NCBI GenBank assembly: GCA_026225945.1
Contig: JAMJFZ010002475.1
Coordinates: 2,445,001-2,509,000 of the forward strand
Direction of reading: 5' to 3'
Origin: Cricetomys ansorgei
Taxonomy: Eukaryota; Chordata; Mammalia; Rodentia; Nesomyidae
DNA length: 64,000 nucleotides
In this document: positions 25,157 through 38,275 of the stretch, piece after piece
How the letters are laid out: every line of letters begins with the position of its first letter
Numbering within the stretch: position 1 is the first letter of the stretch
Position numbers and translations under genes: made by a program
The notes under the pieces: generated by a model
Databases searched by the model: none
What the model saw: the letters and a program-made list of their open reading frames with translations, nothing else
What the model was told of the DNA's origin: nothing

Positions 25157-26844
25157 GCATGCCTATTTGAAAGTGTCTCCACGTGTAACTTACAACGTAT
25201 GTCACATTATTTTTTTTTTAACGCATGCAAGTGTGCATACATATATATGAACGCACTGTTTTAATGGAACCGATGTTTCGTACATCACATAATTTTTTCC
25301 GTAGAAAAAAATCCCCGGAGTAAAATAAACCTCAGTCAGACTGTCCATGGAAAAACTAACCAGATTGAGGAGAATCGATGCCTTCTGCTTCTGAGAGCTG
25401 TCAGGATTTTATTTCGCCTGGCACTCACTGGAGAAGCAAAGGCTAACATTAAACTTCACCGTCCATCCATCACGACACACGGAATGAACTGATTAAAGCC
25501 CGGGCACTGTGAAATTGCTACATTTCTATCTTTATATGGATTGATGTTTGAAGAATCGAGGACACCAAGAAAGCTTATCGTAGAATATGACCTGGTTAAT
25601 AGGATTTCTTGCCACAGAGAATATGCTAGATGTAGAAGTAGTTATAAAACGAGATGCCTTTTTATAGGGTGTTGGGAGTGTCAGGAGAGTTCTATTGTTA
25701 TTCACTAGAGATGAAGATAATGCAACTTCCCTATGCTAAGAAAGTAGGAAGAAAAATTTTATCAAAAACAGATGGCGAATGCTACAAGCGAAGAAAGATG
25801 ATGAGGAAATGGGACCTATGCCAAGCTGTTTAGGAGAGCAAGTCACCGTATGAGATTTTGATGAAATTGAAAAATTGCAGGTAACTACTTTATGACCTCA
25901 ATGACAGTACAGTGCCCTGTGACACATCCCAGGAGGAGGAAATGTTAACCACAGCCACCCCTCCAAACCCAAGGTATTAAGTTTCTCCTATAAGGACTGA
26001 CAGTATTAAGTTCAGGTAACTGACTGATTATGGATAGACAAACAAATAGTCTTAGGTAAATAGGTATTGACAGATAAGATAGATGTAGAAAAAGATAAAC
26101 TATAGAAAATTGATAGATGGTTGATATATAGACGGATATAGAAAGATATATGTTAGATACATAGATAGTTGATTGATAGATGATGGATGATACAGAGATA
26201 AATTGATTACACACATTATAAATAGATGACAGAGAGATGATGGATACACAGCTGATAGATGACATATCATCGATTATAGATAATAGCTAGGATAGACAAT
26301 AGATAGGAAAATCAATAGATGCTAGATAAGTGTAAAGCATGGGAGCAATCCAACAGTACATTCTTAAAATATATACACAATACACAGAGAAGGAGCATAG
26401 GCACTAAAGCGCTCCGAGACACAGGTGCAGGGCTTTATTCTGATCTCTGTCGTGCTACAAGAGAACCACAAATCATGGCAAGACTCAGCACATCTCAGTG
26501 TTGGTCGTTCTTCTAAGACACTGTTTTTGACAAAATTCTAGGTGAAGTTTAGAAATTACCCTTTTTCCCTTTCCCCGGTTCTATCCTTAAACAGCTGGAG
26601 TTTCTCTTACCAGTACATTTCTGGCCGTAATCTCTTCCTCCAGCTGTGCACCTGAGGAGGGTTCTCAGTAGAGCTGAAGAGAGCAGTAACCCAGGACGGG
26701 AAAGATCACAACACACATGGTTTCCTGGCCCACCTGGAGGAGCACGGATGTCGAATGACACACCTGTCTATAATTCATGCCAAAAAAAACAAAACCCAAC
26801 CAAAGAGTCACTTTTCTTTGAGGTATAGTGATACATAATATATC
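25157..26844. other. unassigned sequence around the GATA satellite
   Basis: Nothing recognised besides the satellite at 26.03-26.33 kb. Confidence 0.5.
26030..26330 (+). repeat. degenerate GATA-type satellite
   Basis: Dispersed GATA, TAGA and GATGG units over 300 bp, with many substitutions. Confidence 0.8.
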
Positions 26845-27201
26845 TGTGTTGGTTTGAATGAGATTGTTTGAACGCTTGGGCCTCAGTTAGTGGAACTGTT
26901 GAGGAAGGATTAGGGGTGGGGCCTTGTTGGAGAAGCCGTGTCACTGGGGGTGGGCTTTCAGGTTTCAAAAGCCCACCCTAGGCTGGGTCTTGCTTTCGTC
27001 CTACAATCTGAGGATCAGATGTGAGCGCTCAGCTACTACCGCTCCAGCGCCATGTCTGCCTGTCTGCGGCCATGCTGTCCGCCATGATGGCCATAAACTC
27101 ACCCTCTGAGACTGAGAGCAATCCCCCCAATAAATGCTTTCTTTTACCGGTTGCCTTCCGTCATGATGCTTTCATCACAGCAACGGGACAGTAACTAAGA
27201 C
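26845..27201 (+). repeat. rodent TG...CA-type repeat, family A (near complete)
   Basis: Begins TGTGTTGGTTTGAATGAG and contains GGGGTGGGCTTTCAGGTTTC, CCCCCCAATAAATGC and a CATCACAGCAACGGGACAG segment, ending GTAACTAAGAC. This is the best full-length copy in the window. Confidence 0.8.
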
Positions 27202-29631
27202 TGTGCCGTTTAAGATATTATTATTATTATTAATTTTATAATAACGTGCATGTCTGACATAAGACACGTTCAAAGGAAATTATCAGATTCAACGATATGC
27301 AGATAAAAATACCGTTTTTAGAAAAACGACTGAAGGCAATACACATGTAGGAGACACAATGGAGAAGATGCTTCGTCTTATGGTTCTGATTTCAGATTAC
27401 GACTGGAATATGATTAGCAATGATATGATACACAGATATATGATAGAGCATAACTTCTTCCACATGAGGAAGATACTAGCGTCTTGCAGAGCAGATACAT
27501 CTAATAGTCAGACCGAAGACTACGAAAACACAAATAATATAAACAACACTCGTTTAATAAAACAACGTAAATAACATTTGCTATCTGCTTATAGAAGTCT
27601 GCCAGAATATATACACTAATGTATTCTTGTCAGCCATATAAGCAGTGTATAGTTCTCTTGATTTGTATGTTGGATTGTCCTAGAAAATGATCTGGAAAAC
27701 TGATATTCCCTTTCAGGACTCAGGCAGTTTACTCTTGTTAAAGTTTATCTTGGAGTAGAAAATGTCTAAACGAGGCAAAGTATTATGCATAAAATGTTTA
27801 TTGTCCCGTTGTGTGCGCGGAGGGAACCATGATTCCCGAGGAGAACAGCGCATTAACATCATGTGATTTTTCTGTAGAGATTTAAGTATTTGCAGGAAAT
27901 GTAGAAGACAGCCTCTTGAACTTTCTTCCATCTTAAACATGGCAGCCTGTTGAACTGTTCGGAGACACGACTGGTGATGAGGCCCAAGAATAAAAGGACC
28001 AGTGACTTTCCAAGATTATTTGCCATTTCTTTCACATGCTTGCTCTCCCACTTATACTCCCCTTCCCCTCCCCCCTCCATTCCTCTCCCCTGCTCTCCCC
28101 TTCTGTCTTCCTTCCCTTTGTCTTCCCCTTCTCTTCTCCTCGCTCTTTCTTGCTCTTTCTCACCCCTCCTCTTCTTTGCTCCCTTCTGCTCTGCATTCCC
28201 TGATTCCTCCCTCCCTTTCTTTCCTGCCTTACCTTCCCCCTCTCCTCTGACTGAAATAAAAAGCAAAGCAAAACAAAACACCAATACTATGGGACTGTAG
28301 GTATACTATTACACTAAAGTTAGAGCTATCAAGACAACGTGGTACCAATAAAATAATAACAAAGGTGATTAAATCATAAAATGCAATATCCGAAAATATA
28401 GCCCCATCAACGCAGTCCTTGACAAGGATGCGACAAAAACCCAGAAACAACATTTTCAGAAAATAGCGTTAGAGCAGGTGAATAGCCTCATCTGCTAAGT
28501 GGATCCAGACCCAGAACGCACAGCACTCAGGATGGTCACAGCTTGACCTCCGTGTAAACCGACAACTATGAAACTCCTCGAATGAGATCGACGAATTCTA
28601 GAGACTCGAGAGCCTTCACCTTTAACTTTAATTTCAAGGTTTGGCGATTTTTCTTATCGTATAAACTCAGTGCGAGCTATTTTTATTCTGCTTTATCCGA
28701 AATAAACTGCCAGCCACAGCTTCTGTTGGGAACCTACATCCCACAACACTTGTGTGGATGTAACTCCCTTCTGTGGGTTCGCCTTCATCACGATATTGAA
28801 ACCGCGTGTGAATTCATCCATTTCTTCGTCTCACACCATCTTAATTCTCCACTACATTTTCATTCTTGCTTGTCCCCACTGACCCCCTGCTTCTGGTCCT
28901 TCATTTATTGTACTTGGCACCTCTTCAAAATGTCCACACGACAAGTGCCCAGACGTCTCTGATCCAAAGCAGCAACAGACATTTAGAGAGAACATCACAG
29001 GCCACAGCAGCCACAGAAGGTCCAGGTTAGCTCTGCTTCAGTGTGACTGTCCTGCTCTGTGTATACAGAGGGAATCCAATGTCATTAATTGGTTCCCTAA
29101 TTGTCTAGCCGATGTCCCATGGTACTTTAACTACTGGACCATGAAGGTCTGTGACATGAAGGTGAGGAGACAGTGCACACTTGAATCCCACACTCAGAGA
29201 CACAGCGCAGGTAGAGTTTAGTAGAGAAATACAAAATATATTTAATTCAACAACGGTTAATGTATAAAGCCATATTAATAGAAAAATAGAGTTTTTTTTT
29301 TTTTTTTTTTACAAAACTCACAAAACCCAGCAATTAAAAATGCTCCCATATAAATAGAGTCAAGGGAATTATAAGAAAGTTCAAAGTTGAACAAAAATAT
29401 GGCATGTAGAATTTATGTTAAAACAGAATAAGAAGCATGGGCACGTTTAAGATGTAACATAAAGTCTTCAATTAGCTCACTCATTGTTTAATAGCTATTA
29501 AGTAAGTAAATAGCTATTTAGTAAGTAACTAGTTGGAAAATATTTTGCTGTTCAAGGAAGAGCAATGCAACTAATTTGAATTTTGAAATCAAAGTAAAAA
29601 CTGTAAAGAAAATCAAGCTAAAATTACCAGC
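27202..29631. other. unassigned sequence around the polypyrimidine tract
   Basis: A 126-codon plus-strand frame (28582-28962) has no recognisable domain. A 19-T run is at 29292. Confidence 0.45.
28041..28248 (+). repeat. polypyrimidine-rich tract
   Basis: Over 200 bp of almost only C and T with few A or G interruptions. The open frames across it on both strands are low-complexity artefacts. Confidence 0.85.
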
Positions 29632-29788
29632 CGGGCAGTGGTGGCGCACGCCTTTAATCCCAGCGCTCGGGAGGCAGAGGCGGGCGGATCTCTGTGAGCT
29701 CGAGGCCGGCCTGGTCTACGGAGTGAGTTCCAGGGCAGCCAGGGCTACAACAGAGGAACTCGGTCTTGAAACCGCCTCCTCCCCCCAA
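29632..29788 (+). repeat. B1 SINE
   Basis: GCCGGGCAGTGGTGGCGCAC head followed by a complete B1 body. The flanks AAAATTACCA (left) and AAAAATCACCA (right) form an imperfect target duplication. The copy is GC-rich and little diverged. Confidence 0.94.
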
Positions 29789-30086
29789 AAATCACCAGCA
29801 GCATAGCAGGGTGGACTAGGTTTGGTGACTCAGTTCTGAGGTTAAAAAAAAAAAAACGAAGAGCTGACTAAAGTAACCTTTGAGGGAGGAGCACACTGCC
29901 CCGGGATGAACATCTCAGAAAGTGTGGCGTCTGTGACCTCTCTCTTCTTCTCCTTTGAAAATATAAATCATTTCTGTGGCTCTGTGTTGTTAACTACAGA
30001 GTGTCCAAAGACCCATGACGGAAAATTCAGAAGCCTAAAGAAGTTGTCTTGTATGTGGCCCTGTCGTAGTCCACACTGCTCCAACA

Positions 30087-30552
30087 TGTAGCAGTACGCT
30101 ACAATCTTTTACCTTCCATCTAGGGAAGGAGAGAGGAAAGATAGAAATCTTCACCGCTTTTACAAGCGACCTTAATACAGAAAGAGAGAAAGGTAGAAAT
30201 CCTCACAGCCTCTTTTTAGGCTATCCTAAGCTTGAATCTCTCCAACCTTTGTTCTCTTACTAAGGACAGCAAGCCAACCAACAAACCACCAACCACCCCA
30301 ACTCCCAGGGCTTCAAATCTTTTATGCCCTAAGCTAAAAGTTCCCATAAACCCATGAGGCACACAATCCCAAAGACAAGCTACAGGTGCCAGAACGACTG
30401 CACCTAACCAGATTATAGCCACCTGCATCAAGCATTCCAATTCCAACTCATAAACATCTGCCACAGCTGGGGTGGGAACACAAACCTCTAGTGACTAGTC
30501 AGTTAAACTAAAAAACTTTTCTTATCATAAAAATTCCAAGTGCTCCTTTACA
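30087..30552 (-). mobile_element. solo LTR, copy 1 of a 466-bp family (6-bp duplication)
   Basis: Reverse-oriented LTR running from TGTAAAGGAGCA to CTGCTACA. It is flanked by CCAACA at 30081-30086 and 30553-30558. The complement shows ATAAAAGATTTG as a TATA-like box. It aligns over its length with the plus-strand copy at 41.0 kb. A 6-bp duplication fits a class II (ERVK-like) retrovirus. No interior remains; this is an old, defective viral remnant. Confidence 0.85.
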
Positions 30553-30902
30553 CCAACAAGCGTTTTTTTGTTCATCTTCTGATTAACACCCCAATAATAG
30601 ATACCCTAATTTCTTCTCTAATTTTTTTTTTTTTTTACTCTTTAAAGTCTTAATAGTCTACCTCTTGAAAATCTCAGGAATCCCGTGGTAACTTATAACA
30701 AAAATAGAAAGATAAACTTACATTAACTGTTACGCCAAGGAACAAAAATCAAATATATTAGTGGGCTAACATATTTCGAGACATACATGTTAGATTGTAT
30801 TTAAACCAAGGTAGACATGTGTTGTAGAAGTTTATTTTTAGTTACATTTAAAATGGTTATTTGTGCACTGCTGGGAAAAGGGCTGCCTAGGTCTTGGCAT
30901 CT

Positions 30903-31141
30903 TGTATGGTCTGCAGGTGTTGGCTTTACGTAAAAGATGTTTGATTGCTTATGATCTGCACGTGCTATCAGTAGAACATCTGAGGATCTTAGGTATCAAT
31001 GAAAACCCCTGAGATGAGACATTCAGGGTTCTACTGTCCAGTATGATGCTTGCCATGATGGTGGTTCTCTCTGCTAGGTCTGGCAGGATTTGAACCTATG
31101 AAGACGCCTCTGTGTCATCCTTGGTGGCAGCCTAACAACAG
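30903..31141 (+). repeat. unnamed repeat, family C, copy 1
   Basis: TGTATGGTCTGCAGGTGTTG start, then TTGATTGCTTATGATCTGCA, GCTTGCCATGATGGTGGTTC and CTATGAAGACGCCTCTGTGT. It aligns with 43275-43528 throughout. I do not recognise the family. Confidence 0.6.
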
Positions 31142-31464
31142 ACCTACCTATCTGTTCAAACATTTACCTTTATCGTGAACATTTTACAAAATTCTCCTTT
31201 CTAGCTTTTGGAGTATGCAACACCCTGCGGAGCTGACAGTCTAACAGAGCTCTTGGCTAACCACAGCGCGGCAGCCATCGGCTTTCCCCATCTCCCATCG
31301 GCCCATCCTTTGATATCTTCCAATCTAGTCTCAATTTCTGTGACGTCAGAAGCTTCAGATTCCACACACGTGTGGGAGCATGCACCGTCTGTCTGCCTAT
31401 ATCTGACTGGTTGCACCTGACACAGATTTCACTTCCAAACAGTTACAGATGGTGAGTTTGCCGT

Positions 31465-31563
31465 CTGCTTTTTATTTCTGAGATTGTAACCTAATTACAG
31501 CACCTCTCCCCTCCCTTTCCTCCCTCCAAATCCTCCTGTGCGCTGTCTGGTTCACCAGAGAAT
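31465..31563 (-). mobile_element. L1 3' UTR fragment
   Basis: TTTTATTTCTGAGATTGTAA, CCTAATTACAGCACC and TTTCCTCCCTCCAAATCCTC match the complement of the same L1 3' UTR segment as at 16.7 kb, and are better preserved. Confidence 0.65.
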
Positions 31564-31956
31564 GGCAGTCCCAACGTTAATACAGGAGTAAACCTTGCCC
31601 TCGTAGAGATTGTTTGTTGACGAAAAGCGATCTCTTTGGTTTCATATACCACGAGCTACCACTTATGGACATGCCTAAGTTTTTCTTATTAAAATGCTGT
31701 CACGAAGAATCTGTTAATGATTTTCGAGAACGATAGTATGTAATTGGGATCTCGTTTCCACGTATCACAGGTGGAGACTGAACTTTCCTGTGTAGACTTG
31801 GACAGTCTTACGCAAGGATTGTATATTCTTCAATGTTGCTGCCCTTGACTTTGAATTTGGGGAACCTATTTTGAAACACTTGACATGTGCACTGTGGGTG
31901 TCTCTGTGAAAGTGCGTGCAATTCCCAGGATATCTATAATCGTCGACTAGCATCTT

Positions 31957-32111
31957 TTTTGTTTTGCAAGACAGGGTTTCTCTGTTGTCACTCTGGCTGT
32001 CCTGGAACTCACTCTGTAGACCGGGCTGGCCTTGAACTCACAGAGATCCGCCTGCCTCTGCCTCCCAAGTGCTGGGATTAAAGGCGTGCACCACCACCAC
32101 CCAACCTAACC
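31957..32111 (-). repeat. B1 SINE with 8-bp target duplication
   Basis: Reverse-oriented complete B1. Flanks AGCATCTT at 31949-31956 and 32112-32119 are identical. It carries the ACAACAGAG variant (complement) shared with the copies at 38 kb and 55 kb. Confidence 0.94.
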
Positions 32112-32879
32112 AGCATCTTCTTAACATTGTGTGTCAGGAACCTTTTGTACTTCATTCTTACTTAAAGGGATTGCTCTAAATTCAGTTTATTGAATAAAAA
32201 CACCATCTTTTCTGAGGTCCAATATAACTTATTTCTCTGTCAAAGCTCAATCAAGTCACAAATTTACTTTTGCTTTATTTCATTTTGCGCATTAGATTTG
32301 TTTTGCACATTTCTGTGTTATCTGTTCCCGTTCCCTGTTTTCACACTTTCCTCTCCTCACTACTTCCTTTAAAATTCTGTCTTCCAATTGCTTTTGTTTA
32401 CTCATTCAAACGTCAATAAATTTCATCAAGTTTTATACTTATGCAATTTCATAAAAACGGCCTGGCTGTACTAGAGGATAAAATCGTGCCTTTCCGAGGT
32501 TGTTTTCTCTTCTTCTTTTTACCCTTGTCTCCTTTATGAGATCTGTCAGTCATCTCCTCCGAGCTCCTATCTGCACGTCCCCTTGGCTGTTCTGCTAGTT
32601 CTTACAGCCTGATCGGTCTCCAGGGCTGTGACTGGTCGGATAGCCTCCTTAGTGCTCAGAAGCAGTTGTGAAGACACGGCTATGTCCAGAGCGATTTCCG
32701 TGGGTGCCAGTGATGCGCGGGTCTCTCTGTGAGCTCTGGAACCCTTGTGTCCTGATGTTCTTCATGCCCCATGGCACCTTCCCTTTATCCCTTTCCCAAG
32801 ATTCGTATCTTCCTATGTTTTCTTATTTGATAATGGATATGAAGTATTGTTGGAGCTGGAAAATGCTGTCATGTAAATC

Positions 32880-32881
<2 letters not shown>

Positions 32882-32910
<29 letters not shown>

Positions 32911-32973
32911 CGTTCATACACACAACCACATATATATACACATATGGGGGAGGAGAGAAAGCGGGGGGGGGGG

Positions 32974-33006
<33 letters not shown>

Positions 33007-33019
33007 AGAGAGGGAGAGC
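32882..33019 (+). repeat. (TG)n and G-run/(GA)n microsatellites
   Basis: A (TG)n run at 32882-32910, then a 12-G run and (GA)n at 32963-33019. Confidence 0.93.
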
Positions 33020-35198
33020 ACTACAGGCATAAAACTCCCAACTGTTCCTGGGGCTTCAGTCTAGGTGTTCCCCAGCCCCTGTGGATGTGGCTCTGTCCTT
33101 TTACTAGGTAGCTTCTCTGGACCTGGACCTATGCTTCCTGGCCCTACCCGGCTCTGCTTTTCAGGTGGATGCTACAGCTCCACTTTCCTGTAGCCTGATC
33201 TCCCCAACAGCTTCTTTTTTGCAGCTGGTTCTGTGTATGTCAGCTTATTAATACAGACTCTGCTGATATTTCCGTGAGCTCTCCGAAACCCTTTGAACTC
33301 TACTCTAGCCTCTTCAGATTGCATCCTTTCTGTAAACTGCACACACACACACGTGTAGATATATTTCTATGTGACGTGTGATATGAGAGTTAACATGGGT
33401 AATGAAGATGGAGATGAGGTAAACAGCATTTGCAATAGACAAAATTGCCAAGAAAGGTGGGACTATCTGACAAATTGCTGCCATTAAAACCTTGCAAATT
33501 TACTTTTATTTAATAAATTCTGACAGTGTGGAAAGACATACACATTTGTTTCTGTTTCTGGCATAGCATGCTCATTATAAATATACTCTTCTCTGTGTCC
33601 CGAAAATCAAGTTGATACATCTTAGTTTCAGACATTACAACTCTTTAGATGGGTAGCTTCTGTTTGTCTTTATATGTTACTTTAAATCTTGAATAGAAGA
33701 TTTTTGCTATTCCAGATAGATAGAATAATAGAACTTGTAGAGATGAAACAACTGCATTGTTCCATGGAATTTCACCGTTTCACCAAAAAGTTCTAGAAGT
33801 TTCTGCATAGACCCTTCTTTTTAATAACGACAGCAGCACCCCGAAATAGATCGATGATGTTTTGATTGTGAAGTGTCTGTCTAACATCTCCCTCCCACTG
33901 TCTTTTCTCCGTCGTCATCTTTAATTATGATTCCTGGCGAGAGAGAGTTTTATTTTCCCTTTGTCCTTAAGAAAATGTTTGCAACGAAACTAAATACACT
34001 GACCAGGGAGTCTCAAGCTAATTAACCATCCTAGGTCAGAAAATCAGCTTAGCTTTTACATCTGGAAGAGCAATAGAAACGGTATTTCGAGAAAACAAAA
34101 CCTAAATGGACAGATTACATACCCACGCACAGCTATGTTAATTCCTTTTCACGATGTCCCATGGGAACGGGGCACGGCTGGGCAGTCTTTAATTAGACTA
34201 GAAAGCAGCGCTACGCAGTGTTACAAACCCATTAACCAAAGCCAGCATGACTGGAAGTGCTACGTAAACTTGTTTCAGTGGTGTTAGATTGGGCTCGTAC
34301 GAAAACAAATTTAATATCCGCTACACGTGAAAGACCACTGTCTTCTTGGCACTTCCTCACTGATGGGGTCAGACATAGCGTCTGGACCTGTTAGAACACG
34401 TGAGAAGAGACGGCACCCAGGAAGTTGAAATTTCCATTTCAATTATCAAGGTTAGCTACCCACAGTCACTGTTCGTCTTGTGAGGATGGAATAAAAGGCT
34501 AGCTTTTAATTTTGGGGCATTCGAAAGTCATGAACTCTACAGTCACACTCGTATCTGCATGCTATCTGCGACAGGTTAGCCTAAAATAAAACTGCTGTTG
34601 GAACTTTAGTATATATTGTACGAAACACTCTACTATGTGTAGGTTAAGTCCTGGAATGCTGTTGGTGTTTCTATATAAACCTTGTGGAAGGTTGATCGTC
34701 AGTTGCAATGGCTAACGAATCCCGCCCCCTACTTTGCATCCAGTTCACTGCTAGAGACACAGTAAAGCTAAGAGTGACTTGTTTCCGTATGTTTGCCTTT
34801 GCTATTCTTGGTGAGAGGCATCCCATCATAGGAGCTGGTAAAAACGTGTATAAACCAAGTTTGTTTACCTTAAACGCAGGTCAAAGTACTGGGGACACAA
34901 TCACAGGCACGCTCCTTTTCTGTTTCTGTTACGTTTTTAAGCCGGTGAAGCGAGGTGCTCAATTTACAAGGTCACGGTTAAACGAGGATCTGAAGTGTTG
35001 GAGCTTTCCAGACAGCCATGTCCTTAAAACTGTGTTATCTCTTTGTCACACCAAATATGCCCAAACTTTCAAATGTCTTCCCAGTTATACCTAAAGTATC
35101 TTACTTTACTGCTAACACTGTAGTATCTGCATTTAAAAATGTAGTCGTTTGATAAATCGGAAATACTGTTAGAGATGTCAAGTTCACCAATGTAAATC

Positions 35199-35220
35199 GT
35201 GTGTGTGTGTGTGTGTGTGA

Positions 35221-35252
<32 letters not shown>

Positions 35253-35295
35253 CAGAGAGAGACAGAGAGAGACACAGACAGACAGACAGAGAGAC
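35199..35295 (+). repeat. (GT)n(GA)n(GACA)n microsatellite
   Basis: GT units change to GA, then to GACA units. Confidence 0.93.
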
Positions 35296-35771
35296 TTGTT
35301 GATATGAGTCTAAAATTTCTCACCATTTTCATAAAACTAAGACTTCATATAATATAAATACATTACATATTTTTAATTGATGGCCTTGTATCAATGGTGG
35401 AGTGAAAGGCTCAATTGTCCATAAGAGACGAGAGTTTTCTATGTAATACCAGTAATGGCTTCTCTTCTGTAACATAGTAAGAGCAGTTTTCAATCTACTG
35501 GGCATGACTCCTCTTCAAAGTGCCCGGAAGCAGCCACCCAAGACCCCCACACTGTGATTTTATGCTTTCGTTTCAGTCGCCGGCAATCGATACTAAACTG
35601 TGACGAATCATTTCATGCTTGATCATAAAGAAGATCTGTGATCGTAGGATGTAGGAAAGCCTGTTGAGGAAGACATCCAATGGCATTTTTTATTGACATG
35701 AAATTCAAGCTTGTGGCGTTTCTATGCTGGGTAACTAGCCTTTTAATCTGTGCTTTAGTTAACCTCTTGAG

Positions 35772-35828
35772 AATCCAACCTGTGCTTTAGAATCCAACCT
35801 GTGCTTTAGAATCCAACCTGTGCTTTAG
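35772..35828 (+). repeat. 19-bp tandem repeat, three perfect units
   Basis: AATCCAACCTGTGCTTTAG occurs at 35772, 35791 and 35810 without change. A partial CTGTGCTTTAG lies just upstream (35747-35757). Confidence 0.95.
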
Positions 35829-38128
35829 AAGGCTGTCAGCCTGCCACAGTGCACACAGTCTTCTTTGTATCTACAATGTTTGTTACAGGTTTCGACTGTA
35901 TTTGCACTTAATCCCAGTATGATGGAAGGAAGACAGTGACTTTCGAATGTATGATTTTGGTGTAATAAGTACTTTTTTTGTAAAAAGACAATGTGATCTA
36001 GCCACTTATTACCGCTCCTCCCAGTAGTCAGCCATGCGTGACCTTCCAAATCAACTGCAGGTTTTGACGAAAAAGTCAAGGGATAATATTACTAAACTTT
36101 CATCCTAGTCTTGACCAGTATATTCTTCCAAAAAGACACTGGGAAACTAACATGTAGGAGCATACAATACAGCCAGTCTTTTTGTTTATCTCCTAATTTA
36201 ATCTGAGGCTATTTTTGATTTCATAAGAGGGTACATTGATTCATAAGAGGGTACGTTTCACCTGCCCATTAGGTGATATAAAACTCAAATTCTCTGAAAC
36301 ACAGAATACTCCTAAGTCAGTTTGAAAATATCAAAATATGACCCGCAGCCTTATAATCCAGGGTGTTTTCCTACCATGTTTCCAGAAAAACTCAACCAGC
36401 TGATAATCTGATATTCCCTTCACAGTCCCACCACTACCTATTATAAGGCACTGTAAACAATCAGCCTAATTTCCAAACAAGAAAATAACGCCAGTTCTCC
36501 CCACCCTGCGACACACATTTTTCTGAGCTTGGCAAATGCATAGGTCCTACATTCAAAGTATGATTCTATGGCCAGGTTTGAAGACTCTCTTTTCCAAACA
36601 GCTCCACTGTGTGACTGTGAGATGTGCACATTCAGCGGGTTACAAGTGGGCGGGAAGGGCAGCAGTTCGTTTCAGTCTGCACGTGGAGGTACATCTACTT
36701 TACTCTCTATGGAGCACCATGAGAATCATAGGCAGACATGATAAATTTCCTTTGGGAGATAGCTGTTTTTCCGAACCTCAGAACACCTTGTCTCTACTGT
36801 AGATTATAAGGCTCGATTCTCTACTGTGAAATGTCTGCCCATCTTCTGTTTCTAAATCCAGAGCGAGGGTGTCCTGCGGAAGGCTGCAAGCGTGCATGCA
36901 TGATCTGTGTATGCCCCTGTCTTTACAGGTAGTAGACACTTGCCTAAGCATTTGTCTGCTTTTTCTTAAAAGCCTTTCAGAGTGCAGTTTGAGAAGAAAA
37001 GAGATTAAAAATGTTAATGGCCCTTTTAAAAAAAAAAAAAGAGTTGAGTAAGCAATATGTAATTATCTTGCCAGGGAGTGCTGCTAATTAAAGTGAAATC
37101 ATTCTATTAGCACACGCACACCGGGTGTTATGTAAGCGGTCCATTTCTTGCTGAAACAATTTGGGTTAGGCTTGAATCCCCAGTGCATCTCCTGAAGGCA
37201 TGTCCCCTTCAAAATGCTGCATTAGATTTACCGATCCGAGGACACCCTTCTGAGCATCGTTCTCACAGGCTTCCAAAGGGTGAGTTTTCCACCATGGTGT
37301 CTCTGCAGTCCTGCAGTCGCAGGTTTCTGTCTGAGCAGAAAAAGAAAGAAAAACTCCAGTCCTTTGTCAAAGTCACCAGAATGCAGATTTCCCTCGTCTT
37401 GGCTCACAGAAGGTCCGAGGTGCAGCCTTAGTGTCCTAGTCAGTGTGGAGGACAGCCGCAGTGCCACCCTTTCTTAGATAAAAATGTCAGCATCACCTGG
37501 CTCCTTCTCTCGGAAACATCTAAGAGACGATTTCTTTTCTGTGATCAGCCTTCCGTGAAATGAAGTTATCCCCACCCCCACACTTTCCCAATACCGTGTC
37601 CCAAGAAACCATATTAGAGTCGGGATTCACTTGTCTTACTAGGAACAATGTCGGGATCAAGGGCAGCGGACCAGAGCATGGAGATCACACTGCTTCCTTC
37701 CCTCGGTCTCCGGGATCCTGAGAGGAGACCTGAGCACGTCAGTTTCTGAACGCTTTTCGATCAAAGGGTGTACACTAAATATTTATACTTTGACAAATGT
37801 CGCACATTAAATCTGCTTAGACCAGAAAGAATCGAAGTCAGCCATTTTATTATAAAAGGTGAGAGCCAATCATTACCATCCCTTTGTTGAGTGGAGATGT
37901 TGAGTTATGGAAACCTAGAGCCGGGGATAGAGTGTTTAAACTGCTCTTTAAGGAGTTCAGTATGAGAGAAAAGAAATCTAAGATGGGAAACCATCAAGCC
38001 TCATAACAGTTTCTATTTCTCCTTTGTACATAATTAAACATGTGCTGAAATGTTTCCATGTCTCACAGTACTTTTAATTAATTTCTTTTGAGATGTAAAT
38101 AAAAGAATGTTGTTAAAAAAAATAAAAG

Positions 38129-38275
38129 GCTGGGCAGTGGTGGCGCACGCCTTTAACCCCAGCACTCGGGAGGCAGAGGCAGGAGGATCTCTGTGAGTTC
38201 GAGGCCAGCCTGGTCTACAGAGTGAGTTCCAGGACAGCCAGAGTTACAACAGAGAAACCCTGTCTCAAAAAAAAA
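38129..38275 (+). repeat. B1 SINE
   Basis: Complete, little-diverged B1 with GGCTGGGCAGTGGTGGCGCA head and AACCCTGTCTCAAAAAAAAA tail. It carries the AGAGTTACAACAGAGAAACC variant. Confidence 0.95.

Larger units (their letters stand above)
32120..38128. other. unassigned sequence with microsatellites
   Basis: Six kilobases without a recognisable transposable element, apart from the simple repeats listed. A 128-codon frame at 34708-35094 resembles nothing I know. Confidence 0.45.

Noticed and set aside
25945..26265. 106-codon Ser/Ile/Tyr-rich minus-strand frame
   Set aside because: It is a translation of the GATA-type satellite.
27859..28300. Opposed 116- and 141-codon frames
   Set aside because: Both run through the polypyrimidine tract. 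The composition is low-complexity and there is no conserved motif.
28582..28962. 126-codon plus-strand frame
   Set aside because: No recognisable domain, splice signals or start context. The length is compatible with chance in 64 kb.
32668..33111. 147-codon plus-strand frame
   Set aside because: It crosses the TG and GA microsatellites, which supply Cys-Val and Glu-Arg repeats.
35761..35830. CRISPR-like direct repeats
   Set aside because: Three contiguous 19-bp units without spacers, in a mammalian genome: a tandem repeat, not a CRISPR array.
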